NCBI RefSeq assembly: GCF_014636495.1
Contig: NZ_BMEM01000002.1
Span: forward strand, 353,320-417,319
Length of the DNA stretch: 64,000 bases
Direction of reading: 5' to 3'
From: Ornithinimicrobium tianjinense
Lineage (GTDB): Bacteria; Actinomycetota; Actinomycetes; Actinomycetales; Dermatophilaceae
A program made the position numbers and the translations under genes. Shown here piece after piece: positions 1 to 7,955 of the stretch; position 1 is the stretch's first letter; each line of letters starts with the position of its first letter. The notes beneath the pieces are model-generated. The model was not told where the DNA came from, made no database searches, and saw nothing but the letters and a program-made list of their open reading frames with translations.

Positions 1-945
1 ACGCTCGAGCCCGAGATGGTGCTCGCCCTCGGCGAGCGCATCGGCATACCCCTCCCGTATGCCGATGCCGAGGACCTGAGGGCGCGCCTGGCGTTCACTG
101 ACCTGCAGTCCTTCCTCGACCTCTACTACGCCAACACCGCGGTGCTGCGCACGGCGCAGGACTTCGCGGAGCTGATGGCGGCCTACCTGCGGCGCGCGGC
201 CGTCGCGCACGTGCGCCACGCGGAGGTGATGTTCGACCCGCAGGCCCACCTGGCGCGCGGCATACCGATCGAGGAGGTCGTCGAGGGACTTGCCGCCGGC
301 ATGGCGCTCGGTGCCGAGCTCGGCGTCTCGAGCCTGCTCGTCGCGGCCTTCCTCAGGGACAGGCCGGCCGGCGAGGCGATGGAGGTGCTCGAGGCGCTGC
401 TGCGAGCGGGCGCTCCCATCGCCGGGGTCGGGCTGGACTCCGCGGAGGTCGGGCACCCGGCCGCGCCGTTCGCGGACGTCTTCCTGCGGGCGCGGGCCGA
501 GGGGCTGCGCCTGACCGCCCACGCGGGCGAGGAGGGACCGGCGTCCAACGTCACCGAGGTCCTCGACGTGCTCGGCGTCGAGCGCGTCGACCACGGGATC
601 CGCGCGGCGGACGACCCGGACCTCGTGGCGCGCCTGCGCGAGGAGCAGGTGCCGCTGACCGTCTGCCCGCTGTCCAACGTGCGGCTGCGGGCGGTCGGGT
701 CGATCGCCGCGCACCCGCTCCCGCAGCTCCTCGCCGCGGACGTGCTGGTGACCGTGAACAGCGACGACCCGGCCTACTTCGGCGGCTACGTGGACGACAA
801 CTACGCGGCGCTCAGGGCGGAGACGGCACTGGGACGCGACGACCTGGCCAGGCTCGCCACCAACAGCTTCACCGGCTCGTGGCTCCCGGCGGCCCGGGCT
901 GCAGAGCTGGCCGCCGAGGTGGAGGCCTGGCGGCTGGCTGTGTGA
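1..945 (+). CDS. Adenine deaminase-like amidohydrolase, 5' end cut off by the window
   Basis: Reading frame is open from base 1 (T-L-E-P-E-M), so the gene starts upstream and the N-terminal metal-binding HxH motif is missing. Visible motifs of the adenosine/adenine deaminase family are HAGEEGP (catalytic Glu), DHGIRA, CPLSNVRL and VNSDDPAYF (metal-binding and catalytic Asp). The segments FLDLYYAN near the start and GLDSAEVGHP resemble the adenine deaminase subgroup rather than classical adenosine deaminase. It would hydrolyse a 6-aminopurine to the 6-oxo form plus ammonia in the cytosol. A second, classical-looking family member lies at 3035-4156, so the two probably take different substrates. 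Subgroup is inference; family is secure. Confidence 0.85.
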   Translation, partial: TLEPEMVLALGERIGIPLPYADAEDLRARLAFTDLQSFLDLYYANTAVLRTAQDFAELMAAYLRRAAVAHVRHAEVMFDPQAHLARGIPIEEVVEGLAAGMALGAELGVSSLLVAAFLRDRPAGEAMEVLEALLRAGAPIAGVGLDSAEVGHPAAPFADVFLRARAEGLRLTAHAGEEGPASNVTEVLDVLGVERVDHGIRAADDPDLVARLREEQVPLTVCPLSNVRLRAVGSIAAHPLPQLLAADVLVTVNSDDPAYFGGYVDDNYAALRAETALGRDDLARLATNSFTGSWLPAARAAELAAEVEAWRLAV

Positions 946-1034
946 GCGCGGGGTGGGAGGGTCGGGGGTCAGCGTGAGGTGGTGGGCGTCGGATGGTGCC
1001 GACCCGTCCCCAGGGCCAGCGAGGTTGATCTGTC

Positions 1035-1110
1035 CCGGCGACACGCCCGAGCACAGCCGCTCACGCGTGCACGTGCTCGCTGGAGCCGGTCGCGGACGGC
1101 GTGTCGCCGG
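1035..1110. terminator. Long structured inverted repeat between convergent genes
   Basis: A perfect 13-bp inverted repeat (CCGGCGACACGCC at 1035-1047, its complement at 1098-1110) encloses a second one (CGAGCAC at 1048-1054 with GTGCTCG at 1073-1079). It lies in the 207-bp gap where a plus-strand and a minus-strand gene converge, so a bidirectional transcription terminator is the simplest reading. The right arm carries an 18-nt bulge, and there is no U tract. Confidence 0.5.
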
Positions 1111-1152
1111 CACGGATCCCGTCAGCCCGTCAGCCGGCTACCGGCCAGCTGG

Positions 1153-2148
1153 TCAGCCGACGGTGGGCGCGCTCGCCGCCTGCAGCTCCTCCGCGACGTC
1201 ACCAGTGACGCCGGCGCGCGCCGCGCGGCGCCCCAGCGTGAAGACGTAGACGAAGAACCCCAGCAGGGCGAGGACACCGATGCCCACCCTCGCCCACGTC
1301 GGCAGCGGCGACGGCGTCACGAAGCCCTCGATGACGCCTGAGATCAGCAGCACGATCACGAGCCCGACGGAGACACCGGCCGCCGTGCGCCCCTCGGCCG
1401 CGAGGCTGGCGAGACGGGTCCGCGGCCCCGGCGCTACCCAGGCCCAGAACAGCCGCAGCCCCACTCCGGCCGCGACGAAGATCGCCATCAGCTCCAGCAG
1501 GCCGTGCGGGGTGATCAAGCCCCAGAAGACCTCCCCCCGGCCGTGCCTGTGCATGAGGGAGCCGATCACCGCGACATTGGCGATGTTCTGCCACAGCAGC
1601 CAGACGACCGGGACGCCGAGCACCCCCATCCCGATGCAGCGCGCGGCCACCCAGGCGTTGTTGACCCACACGAGCGTCGAGAAGCTCGAGGCTGCGTGCT
1701 CGGAGTAGTAGGACTCGAACTGCACGTTGACCAGCAGCTGCACCTCCTCGGGGGTGAGCAGGCTGTTCTCGACGACTGGGTGCGCGGTGAGCCACCAGCC
1801 GAGCAGGAGACCGACGACGACGTTGGCCAGCGCCGTGATGCCCCACCACCAGCGCAGGCGGTAGAGCGCCGCGGGGAAGTCCTCCGCGACGAACCGCCCC
1901 ACCCCCTCCCAGCTGAAGGTCGGCACGCGCGAGGCCCGGGCCCGGGCCGTGGCGATCAGGGTGGACAGGTGCGCGACCACCTGCGCGTCGGGCGCGGACG
2001 ACCGCACGGTCGACAGGTCGGTCGCGGCACGCTGGTAACCGTCCAGCAGCTCGTCCGCCTCGGCCCCGGACAGGTGGCGCTGCCGCGACAGGGTCGCCAG
2101 CCGTTGCCAGTCCCCCCGTCGACGTCCCACCAGCGCGTCGAGGTCCAC
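1153..2148 (-). CDS. Stage II sporulation protein M-like (SpoIIM/DUF95) membrane protein
   Basis: 331-residue integral membrane protein. About 110 cytoplasmic, Arg-rich N-terminal residues precede several hydrophobic segments, including a WWWGITALANVVVGLLLGWW segment, the WLLWQNIANVAVIG region and the family-typical GLITPHGLLEL stretch. The GTG start at 2148 is chosen because a TACAGT -10 box lies 6 nt upstream; the open frame further upstream is arginine- and histidine-rich noise. The family is widespread in non-sporulating actinobacteria, usually divergent from an RDD-family gene exactly as here. Biochemical role is unknown; membrane biogenesis or developmental control are guesses. Confidence 0.8.
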   Translation of the reverse strand: MDLDALVGRRRGDWQRLATLSRQRHLSGAEADELLDGYQRAATDLSTVRSSAPDAQVVAHLSTLIATARARASRVPTFSWEGVGRFVAEDFPAALYRLRWWWGITALANVVVGLLLGWWLTAHPVVENSLLTPEEVQLLVNVQFESYYSEHAASSFSTLVWVNNAWVAARCIGMGVLGVPVVWLLWQNIANVAVIGSLMHRHGRGEVFWGLITPHGLLELMAIFVAAGVGLRLFWAWVAPGPRTRLASLAAEGRTAAGVSVGLVIVLLISGVIEGFVTPSPLPTWARVGIGVLALLGFFVYVFTLGRRAARAGVTGDVAEELQAASAPTVG

Positions 2149-2154
2149 CCCGTC

Positions 2155-2160
2155 ACTGTA
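2155..2160 (-). promoter_or_regulatory. -10 box TACAGT, leaderless start of SpoIIM-like gene
   Basis: TACAGT read on the minus strand ends six bases before the GTG at 2148. No Shine-Dalgarno sequence is present, consistent with a transcript starting at or next to the start codon. Confidence 0.5.
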
Positions 2161-2216
2161 TGCCGTCGCGCCGGGCTCCCCGCGCGGCTCCTCGGGTGCA
2201 CGGCCGGGGACCGGGG

Positions 2217-2222
2217 TAGCCT
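2217..2222 (+). promoter_or_regulatory. -10 box TAGCCT, leaderless start of RDD gene
   Basis: TAGCCT is followed by seven bases and then the ATG at 2230; there is no ribosome binding site. With the TACAGT box on the other strand it forms a compact divergent promoter pair. Confidence 0.55.
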
Positions 2223-2229
2223 GCCCGCC

Positions 2230-3027
2230 ATGGCCCAGCGGGGGATCTTCGACAGCGAGCGCTTCGTCACCAGCGAGGCGGTCGAGATCGAGCTGCCTGC
2301 GGCGGCGCTGCCGCTGCGGATGGTCTCGGGGCTCATCGACCTGGTCGTGGTGGCGGCGGGGGTGCTGCTCCTCGTCCTGGTGCTGCCGGCACAGCTCTTC
2401 GCCCGCGACTCCGCCCTGGGGCAGGCCTTCGGGGTCGTGCTGGTGGCGGTGGTCATGGCCGGGCTGCCGATCACCCTGGAGACGCTGACCCGCGGTCGCA
2501 CGGTCGGCAAGCTGGTCATGGGGCTGCGCACCGTGCGTGACGACACCGGCCCGATCGGGCTGCGGCACGCGATCATCCGCGCGCTGGCCGGCACGGTCGA
2601 GCTGTGGATGACGCTCGGCGGGCTGGCGCTGCTCGTCGCCACCACCAACGAGAAGGCCCGTCGCATCGGTGACCTGCTCGCCGGGACCTACGTCGTGCGC
2701 GACCGGGTCCGCCTGCGCCTGCCCGAGGGGCCGGTGATGCCGGAGGAGCTGCGCGCCTGGGCGGCCCAGGCCGACCTCGGCGTGCTCCCGGCCGCGCTCG
2801 CCGTCGCGGTGCGGCAGTTCCTGCAGCGCACCGGGTCGCTGACCCCCGAGGCCCGGGGGCGCACCGCCTCCGAGCTGTATGCCGCGCTCCTCCCCCACGT
2901 CGCTCCCCCGCCGCCGCCCCAGGCGCACCCGGAGTCGGTGCTGGCGGCCGTGCTCGCGGAGCGACGGCGCCGCGACGAGCAGCGGATGGAGCGCGCCGAC
3001 GCCCTGCGCTCCCGTCTGCTGAGCTAG
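2230..3027 (+). CDS. RDD family membrane protein
   Basis: 265 residues. The RDD domain covers roughly residues 20-165: the start of the first hydrophobic segment carries the R-x-x-x-x-x-I-D pattern (LRMVSGLIDLVV), followed by a second hydrophobic segment and the family-typical TRGRTVGKLVMGLRTV and ARRIGDLLAGTYVV motifs. The C-terminal ~90 residues are soluble, with a Pro run and a basic Arg-rich tail. Function of RDD proteins is generally unknown; some are linked to ion or lipid homeostasis. It is transcribed divergently from the SpoIIM-like gene, a common actinobacterial pairing, and ends 7 bp from the convergent adenosine deaminase gene. Confidence 0.85.
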   Translation: MAQRGIFDSERFVTSEAVEIELPAAALPLRMVSGLIDLVVVAAGVLLLVLVLPAQLFARDSALGQAFGVVLVAVVMAGLPITLETLTRGRTVGKLVMGLRTVRDDTGPIGLRHAIIRALAGTVELWMTLGGLALLVATTNEKARRIGDLLAGTYVVRDRVRLRLPEGPVMPEELRAWAAQADLGVLPAALAVAVRQFLQRTGSLTPEARGRTASELYAALLPHVAPPPPPQAHPESVLAAVLAERRRRDEQRMERADALRSRLLS

Positions 3028-3034
3028 ATCGTCC

Positions 3035-4156
3035 TCAGCCGACGTCGTAGGCCGGCTTGAGGACGCCCTCGATGATCTCGAGGCGCTCGTCGAAGGGCAG
3101 GAAGGCCGACTTCATGGCGTTGACCGCGACCCGCCGCAGGTCGCTCAGCTGCCAGTCCGCACGGTCGACGAGCAGCTGCGCCTCCCGGCTCATCGAGGTG
3201 GCGCTCATCAGGCGGTTGTCGGTGTTGAGCGTGACCCGGAAGTTGAGGTCCTTGAGCAGCGAGATCGGATGCGTCTCGATGGACTCCGCGGCACCGGTCT
3301 GCACGTTGCTGCTCGGGCACATCTCCAGCGGGATCCGACGGTCCTTAACGTAGGCCGCGAGCGGGCCCAGCTCGAAGGCGTTTGGCTCCACCGCCGCCCA
3401 CCGGATGGCGCCGGCCAGGTCGTCGGTCACGGGGCGGCCGTCCAGCCGGATGTCGTCGACGATGCGCACGCCGTGACCCAGCCGCTCGGCCCCGCAGAAC
3501 TGGATCGCCTCCCAGATGCTCGGCAGCCCGAACGCCTCGCCCGCGTGGATCGTGAAGTGCGCGTTGTGCTGACGCAGGTAGTCGAAGGCCGCCAGGTGCC
3601 GCGTGGGCGGGTGGCCGTCCTCGGCACCGGCGATGTCGAACCCGGCCACCTGGTCGCCCAGGTGTCGCACGGTGAGCTGGGCGATCTCGACGGCGCGTGC
3701 CGCGTGCCGCATCGCGCTCGGCAGGACCCGTACCCTGATCCGCCGGCCGGCGCTCGCAGCCTCCTCCTCGCCCTCGCGGAAGCCGCGATTGGCGGCCTCC
3801 ACCACCTGGTCCAGCGTCAGCCCGCGCTGGAGGTGCTGCTCGGGGGCATACCTCACCTCGGCGTAGACGACCCCGTCCTCGGCGAGGTCCACGACGCACT
3901 CGCGCGCGACCCGGGCCAGCGCGTCCTCGGTCTGCATCACCCCGACCGTGTGGTCGAAGGTCTCCAGGTAGCGGACCAGGGATCCCGAGTCCGCCGCGTC
4001 GGCGAACCACGCGGCGAGCGTCCCCACGTCCGAGGCGGGCAGCGCGGCATACCCCTGCTCCTGCGCAAGCTCGAGCACGGTCGCGGGCCGCAGCCCGCCG
4101 TCGAGGTGGTCGTGGAGCACGACCTTGGGCAGCTCACGGGTGTCGAGGGTCGTCAT
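3035..4156 (-). CDS. add: Adenosine deaminase
   Basis: 373 residues, normal length. Deaminates adenosine or deoxyadenosine to inosine or deoxyinosine using a zinc ion. Complete motif set: HDHLDG near residue 15 (two metal histidines), HAGEAFG (His ligand and catalytic Glu), [15 protein letters not shown], and LNTDNRLMS supplying the metal-binding and catalytic Asp pair. The ATG at 4156 is preceded by TAGGAT with a 6-nt gap and no ribosome binding site, so the mRNA is probably leaderless. It is divergent from deoC, only 53 bp away, in keeping with joint control of nucleoside breakdown. Confidence 0.95.
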   Translation of the reverse strand: MTTLDTRELPKVVLHDHLDGGLRPATVLELAQEQGYAALPASDVGTLAAWFADAADSGSLVRYLETFDHTVGVMQTEDALARVARECVVDLAEDGVVYAEVRYAPEQHLQRGLTLDQVVEAANRGFREGEEEAASAGRRIRVRVLPSAMRHAARAVEIAQLTVRHLGDQVAGFDIAGAEDGHPPTRHLAAFDYLRQHNAHFTIHAGEAFGLPSIWEAIQFCGAERLGHGVRIVDDIRLDGRPVTDDLAGAIRWAAVEPNAFELGPLAAYVKDRRIPLEMCPSSNVQTGAAESIETHPISLLKDLNFRVTLNTDNRLMSATSMSREAQLLVDRADWQLSDLRRVAVNAMKSAFLPFDERLEIIEGVLKPAYDVG

Positions 4157-4162
4157 GGCCCG

Positions 4163-4168
4163 ATCCTA
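4163..4168 (-). promoter_or_regulatory. -10 box TAGGAT, leaderless start of add
   Basis: Read on the minus strand, TAGGAT is separated by six bases from the add ATG. It shares a 53-bp intergenic region with the deoC promoter, so one bound regulator could affect both. Confidence 0.6.
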
Positions 4169-4196
4169 GGCAGGCGGGCCCCGCCCTCGGCCGCCC

Positions 4197-4202
4197 TAGA
4201 CT
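4197..4202 (+). promoter_or_regulatory. -10 box TAGACT, leaderless start of deoC
   Basis: TAGACT, then seven bases, then the deoC ATG at 4210. No ribosome binding site is seen. Confidence 0.6.
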
Positions 4203-4209
4203 CGGGGGT

Positions 4210-4977
4210 ATGCCGAACACGTACGCGCCGGGCAGCGCCCTGACCGTCCAGGACGTCGCCGATCTCATCGACCACGCCCTGCTCAAGCCCGAGCTGACGC
4301 CGCAGGAGGTCGAGGTGTCCTGCCGCGAGCTCGCGCGGGAGGAGATCTGGTCGGTGTGCGTGCGGCCGTCGGACGTCTCGCTGGCCCTGACCGCGGTCGA
4401 GGGCCACAGGACCCAGGTCTGCACGGTCATCGGCTTCCCGCACGGCACGACGTCCACGGCGGCCAAGGTCGCCGAGGCGCGGCAGGCCCTGGCCGACGGC
4501 GCGACCGAGCTGGACATGGTGCTGAACATCGGCCGGCTGCGCGGAGGCGACGTGGACGCGGTGCGCGAGGACATCGCGGCCGTCGTCGAGGTCGGCCACG
4601 CCGAGGGCCGGATCGTCAAGGTCATCTTCGAGACCGCCCTGCTGGACGAGGCGCAGAAGGTCGCCGCCTGCCGCGCCAGCGAGGAGGCGGGAGCCGACTT
4701 CGTCAAGACCTCGACCGGCTTCGCCGGCGGTGGCGCGACCCTGCCGGACGTGCGGCTGATGCGCGCGAACACCGGGCCGCAGGTGCAGGTGAAGGCCTCC
4801 GGCGGCGTGCGCGACATCGACACGCTGCTCGCGATGTGCGCCGAGGGCGTCACCCGCATCGGCACGTCCTCGACCGCTGCGCTGCTCGCCGGCGCCCGTG
4901 AGCGCGAGGCCGCAGGGACGCTCGTCGTCCCGCAGCCGGGCGCCGACGTCGCCGGCGCCGACGGCCAGGGCTACTGA
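4210..4977 (+). CDS. deoC: Deoxyribose-phosphate aldolase
   Basis: 255 residues. Splits 2-deoxyribose 5-phosphate into glyceraldehyde 3-phosphate and acetaldehyde, the last step of deoxynucleoside catabolism. The Schiff-base lysine is Lys166 in VKTSTGF, the second active-site lysine is Lys195 in VKASGGVR, and Asp102 lies in ELDMV; these match the Escherichia coli active-site pattern. The start is set by the TAGACT box 7 nt upstream. The short Ala/Gly-rich C-terminal tail (last ~20 residues) is poorly conserved in the family. deoA and cdd nearby supply its substrate route. Confidence 0.95.
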   Translation: MPNTYAPGSALTVQDVADLIDHALLKPELTPQEVEVSCRELAREEIWSVCVRPSDVSLALTAVEGHRTQVCTVIGFPHGTTSTAAKVAEARQALADGATELDMVLNIGRLRGGDVDAVREDIAAVVEVGHAEGRIVKVIFETALLDEAQKVAACRASEEAGADFVKTSTGFAGGGATLPDVRLMRANTGPQVQVKASGGVRDIDTLLAMCAEGVTRIGTSSTAALLAGAREREAAGTLVVPQPGADVAGADGQGY

Positions 4978-5008
4978 GGCTGAGGCTGAGGCTTCCGTCC
5001 CCTCAGCC

Positions 5009-5140
5009 CGACCGGACAGGCGATCGTGCCGGACCGGACAGGCGATCGTGCCGCGGGCGGACAGGCGTCGTGCCCGACCGGACAGGCGATCGTGCCGGAC
5101 CGGACAGGCGATCGTGCCGGACCGGACAGGCGATCGTGCC
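5009..5140. repeat. Array A: six 22-bp tandem repeats with GACCGGACAGGCG core
   Basis: Six direct units begin about every 22 bp (5011, 5033, ~5055, 5077, 5099, 5121), core ACCGGACAGGCGATCGTGCC; the third unit is degenerate and lacks one base. The array fills the gap between the convergent deoC and deoA genes and stops 12 bp before the deoA stop codon. A degenerate flank (GCGGGCGGAC) occurs inside and again at 5141-5150. The 12-base core GACCGGACAGGC recurs in array B at 7824-8080. Three TGAGGC hexamers lie just before it (4975-4992). Confidence 0.9.
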
Positions 5141-5151
5141 GCGGGCGGACC

Positions 5152-6441
5152 TCAGGCGATCCGGTCGATGACCACCTGCGCGGGGGCCTCCACCTCGGAG
5201 GCTGAGCCCACGGCATACCCGCCCTCGAGCGCCTCGAGCGCCCGGGCGAACCGGTCCGGCTCGTCCGTGTGCAGCGTGAGCAGCGGCTGACCCGCGCGGA
5301 CGGGGTCACCCGGCTTGGCGTGCATCTGCACCCCGGCCGCGGCCTGCACCGGGTCCTCCTTGCGGGCCCGGCCGGCACCCAGGCGCCACGCCGCGACGCC
5401 CACGGCGAGCGCGTCCAGCCTGGTGAGCACACCGTCGGCCGGTGCGGTGACGACGTGGGTGTCCTTGGCGACGGGGAGCGGGGCGTCCGGGTCGCCGCCC
5501 TGGGCGGCGATCATCCGGCGCCACACGTCCATGGCCCGGCCGTCGGCGAGCGCGTCGGCGGGGTCGACGTCCCCACGGCCCGCCCCAGCGAGCATCTCGC
5601 GAGCCAGCGCCAGGGTGAGCTCGACGACGTCAGCCGGGCCGCCGCCGGCCAGCACCTCGACCGACTCCTGCACCTCCAGCCCGTTGCCCGCGGTGAGCCC
5701 GAGCGGAGTCGACATGTCGGTGAGCAGGGCGACGGTGTGCACGCCCGCGTCGGTGCCGAGCTCGACCATGGTGCGGGCCAGCTCGCTGGCGTCCGCCTGG
5801 GTCTTCATGAACGCACCCGACCCGACCTTGACGTCGAGGACGAGCACCCCGGTCCCCTCGGCGATCTTCTTGCTCATGATCGAGGAGGCGATGAGCGGGA
5901 TCGCCTCGACGGTGCCGGTGACGTCGCGCAGGGAGTAGAGCCGCTTGTCCGCCGGCGCCAGCCCCGAGCCCGCCGCGCAGATCACCGCGCCGACGTCCTC
6001 CAGCTGCGCGAACATCTCCTCGTTGGACAGCGCGGCGCGCCAGCCCGGCACCGCCTCCAGCTTGTCGAGGGTGCCGCCCGTGTGGCCCAGCCCGCGCCCC
6101 GACAGCTGCGGCACCGCCACCCCGCAGGCCGCGACGAGGGGGGCGAGCGGCAGGGTGATCTTATCGCCGACACCGCCGGTCGAGTGCTTGTCGGCGGTCG
6201 GGCGCGAGAGGCCGGAGAAGTCCATCCGCTCGCCCGAGGCGATCATCGCCGCGGTCCAGTCGCCGATCTCGCGGCGGTTCATGCCGTTGAGCAGGATCGC
6301 CATCGCCAGCGCGGACATCTGCTCGTCCGCCACGACCTCGCGGGTGTAGGCGTCGACCACCCAGGCGATCTGCTCGGGGCTCAGCTCGCCCCGGTCACGC
6401 TTGGTCCGGATGATGTCGACGGCGTCGAAGGACTCACTCAT
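5152..6441 (-). CDS. deoA: Thymidine (pyrimidine-nucleoside) phosphorylase
   Basis: 429 residues, normal length. Phosphorolyses thymidine or deoxyuridine to the base and deoxyribose 1-phosphate. The glycosyltransferase family 3 fold is clear: N-terminal helical domain (MSALAMAILLNGM), phosphate-binding DKHSTGGVGDK near residue 80, SGRGLGHTGGTLDK, SSIMSKKIAEG and DVKVGSGAFM. A small C-terminal domain around THVVTAPADGVL follows. The ATG at 6441 is preferred; an in-frame ATG at 6459 adds six residues. Neither has a good ribosome binding site. The final codons abut repeat array A. Exact specificity (thymidine versus all pyrimidine nucleosides) cannot be read from sequence. Confidence 0.92.
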   Translation of the reverse strand: MSESFDAVDIIRTKRDRGELSPEQIAWVVDAYTREVVADEQMSALAMAILLNGMNRREIGDWTAAMIASGERMDFSGLSRPTADKHSTGGVGDKITLPLAPLVAACGVAVPQLSGRGLGHTGGTLDKLEAVPGWRAALSNEEMFAQLEDVGAVICAAGSGLAPADKRLYSLRDVTGTVEAIPLIASSIMSKKIAEGTGVLVLDVKVGSGAFMKTQADASELARTMVELGTDAGVHTVALLTDMSTPLGLTAGNGLEVQESVEVLAGGGPADVVELTLALAREMLAGAGRGDVDPADALADGRAMDVWRRMIAAQGGDPDAPLPVAKDTHVVTAPADGVLTRLDALAVGVAAWRLGAGRARKEDPVQAAAGVQMHAKPGDPVRAGQPLLTLHTDEPDRFARALEALEGGYAVGSASEVEAPAQVVIDRIA

Positions 6442-6488
6442 GGGACCAGTCTCGCGCATCGCCTGCGACCTGCGGGTATGCCGTCCCG

Positions 6489-7115
6489 CTAGAGCGCCGG
6501 GCCCCGGCAGGTCTGGATGATCCGCTGCACCAGCGACGAGCGCCCCGGTCCCGGCGTCTCCGCCAGGGCCCTGGCGACAGCACCTCCCAGGCCGTCCAGC
6601 GAGGCGCGCAGCCTGCTGGCCTCGGGGCTACCCGCCACCTCCAGGGAGCCCTTCACCTGCTGCACCGTGCTCTGCGCGCGCCGCAGAGCCTGCTCCACCC
6701 GGCTGTCGTCGCCGCTGCCCGCGGCCTGGTCGAGGTCACGACCGACCTGGCCCAGCTGGAGCTGCGCGAGGGAGACCGCGGGATCGGAGCCGAGCGACGA
6801 CATACCCTGCCCCGCCGCTCCCGGGTAACGCGGCACGTCGATCGTCGGCATCGGGCTGTCCGGCTGGAGCGGCCCGGGCGAGGTCGGTCGGGAGGTCTCC
6901 TGGGGCCAGGCGACCCCCTGCGGGCGCTCGACCCGTCCGAGCGTCCCGCCGGGCCGACCTGAGCGCCCACGGCCGAGCTTGTGGCCCCAGACCGTGTACG
7001 CCACCCAGCCGAGGACCAGGAGGGGAAGGACCGGGATGTCCAGCTCGCCCGCGACCCGCAGCGTCACGAAGGCGAGGAGGATCCAGCCCCAGACGGGCAG
7101 TCTGCGCATGTTCAT
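6489..7115 (-). CDS. Membrane-anchored protein of unknown function
   Basis: 208 residues; not recognised. Two adjacent hydrophobic segments lie at the N-terminus (WGWILLAFVTLRVAG and IPVLPLLVLGWVAYTVWG, about residues 8-43). A basic and Pro-rich linker follows (about 45-105), then a roughly 100-residue helical, Ala/Gln/Leu-rich C-terminal part with coiled-coil character (LAQLQLGQVGRDL, VEQALRRAQSTVQQVKG). The start is ATG at 7115 with a weak GGGAG upstream; a second ATG lies two codons in. It is divergent from the gene at 7149. Possibly a scaffold or envelope protein; no function is assigned. Confidence 0.6.
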   Translation of the reverse strand: MNMRRLPVWGWILLAFVTLRVAGELDIPVLPLLVLGWVAYTVWGHKLGRGRSGRPGGTLGRVERPQGVAWPQETSRPTSPGPLQPDSPMPTIDVPRYPGAAGQGMSSLGSDPAVSLAQLQLGQVGRDLDQAAGSGDDSRVEQALRRAQSTVQQVKGSLEVAGSPEASRLRASLDGLGGAVARALAETPGPGRSSLVQRIIQTCRGPAL

Positions 7116-7148
7116 CGGCTCCCGCCCTCGTGTGACATCCTGTCCCGC

Positions 7149-7808
7149 GTGCTCATCGCTGACATCATGACGCTCGTCGTTCCTCCCGTGACCGAACTGC
7201 TGCGCCGCTCGCGCACCGGGGATGGGACGGCAGGGGCGCAGCCGATGTTCCCCACCATCATCGCAATCCGCAACGAGCGTGTCGTGGCCGCGGTCTCCAC
7301 CCCTCGGATGGCGGCCACCCTCAGCTGCGCCCAGACGCTGGCCGTCGGGCTGGGCGCCGAGGCCCTCGTCCTGGCGGCGGAGGCTGAGCTGGACGGCACG
7401 CCGGCGCTCACCTACTCGGTGATGACGCGGGAGCGCCACGCCAAGTACGTCCTGCAGGAGATCACCGGCGAGGGCGCAGCGACCCGCTTCTCGGTGCCCG
7501 TGGACGGCGGCGACCCCGCGAACGGCGGCATCCTCGCGGCCCTCGCCGCCGGTCTCTCTCAGCGGCCGATTCACGTCACGCAGGTGGCGCGCACGGGGTC
7601 GGACACCAGCGGCACCTTCGGCGACGCGCCGTTCCTCCCGGCCGAGCAGGGCCGCGTCGTGGTGGACGCCGGGACGGTCCGCACGCTCCAGGAGCGGGTG
7701 CAGGGCATCGGCGGACGCGCGGTCTACATCGCCCGGTCGCCCGAGGCGGCCCAGCTCGCCCTCGATGCCGGTATGCCGCGCGCCTGCCTGGTCAACACGC
7801 TCGCCTGA
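7149..7808 (+). CDS. Unrecognised soluble alpha/beta protein
   Basis: 219 residues; not recognised. No signal peptide or membrane segment. Alternating hydrophobic stretches (TIIAIRNERVVAAVST, EALVLAAEAEL, GRAVYIARS) suggest a mixed alpha/beta fold. The start is uncertain between GTG 7149 and ATG 7167 (RVLIADIMTLVV); no ribosome binding site is evident for either. Its last codons (V-N-T-L-A-stop) are part of an 83-bp tandem duplication, so a second copy of the gene's tail sits just downstream. It lies in the nucleoside island, facing cdd, but nothing in the sequence ties it to nucleosides. Confidence 0.6.
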   Translation: MLIADIMTLVVPPVTELLRRSRTGDGTAGAQPMFPTIIAIRNERVVAAVSTPRMAATLSCAQTLAVGLGAEALVLAAEAELDGTPALTYSVMTRERHAKYVLQEITGEGAATRFSVPVDGGDPANGGILAALAAGLSQRPIHVTQVARTGSDTSGTFGDAPFLPAEQGRVVVDAGTVRTLQERVQGIGGRAVYIARSPEAAQLALDAGMPRACLVNTLA

Positions 7809-7955
7809 GCGCCCCTCCACGCCGACCGGACAGGCAGTAGTGCCGCTGCGGTCGTGTCAGCAACGCCTGTCCGGTCAACACGCTCGCCTGAGCGCCCCTT
7901 CACTCCGACCGGACAGGCAGTAGTGCCGCTGCGGCCGTGGCAGGAACGCCTGTCC
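7790..7955. repeat. 83-bp tandem duplication that includes the 3' end of the upstream gene
   Basis: The segment from 7790 (GGTCAACACGCTCGCCTGAG) recurs from 7873 with few changes, an offset of 83 bp. Each copy contains the gene tail with its stop codon, a direct GACCGGACAGGC (7824 and 7907) and an inverted GCCTGTCCGGTC (7865-7876 and 7949-7960). Within each copy these two can pair as a 12-bp stem around a ~30-nt loop. Confidence 0.85.

Noticed and set aside
1153..2928. A 591-codon version of the SpoIIM-like gene, and similar long frames for permease 8503-11211, the lipoprotein 12956-14494 and murT 38844-41243
   Set aside because: The extra N-terminal parts are antisense to or overlap other genes, have biased composition, and good internal starts with promoter or ribosome-binding evidence exist.
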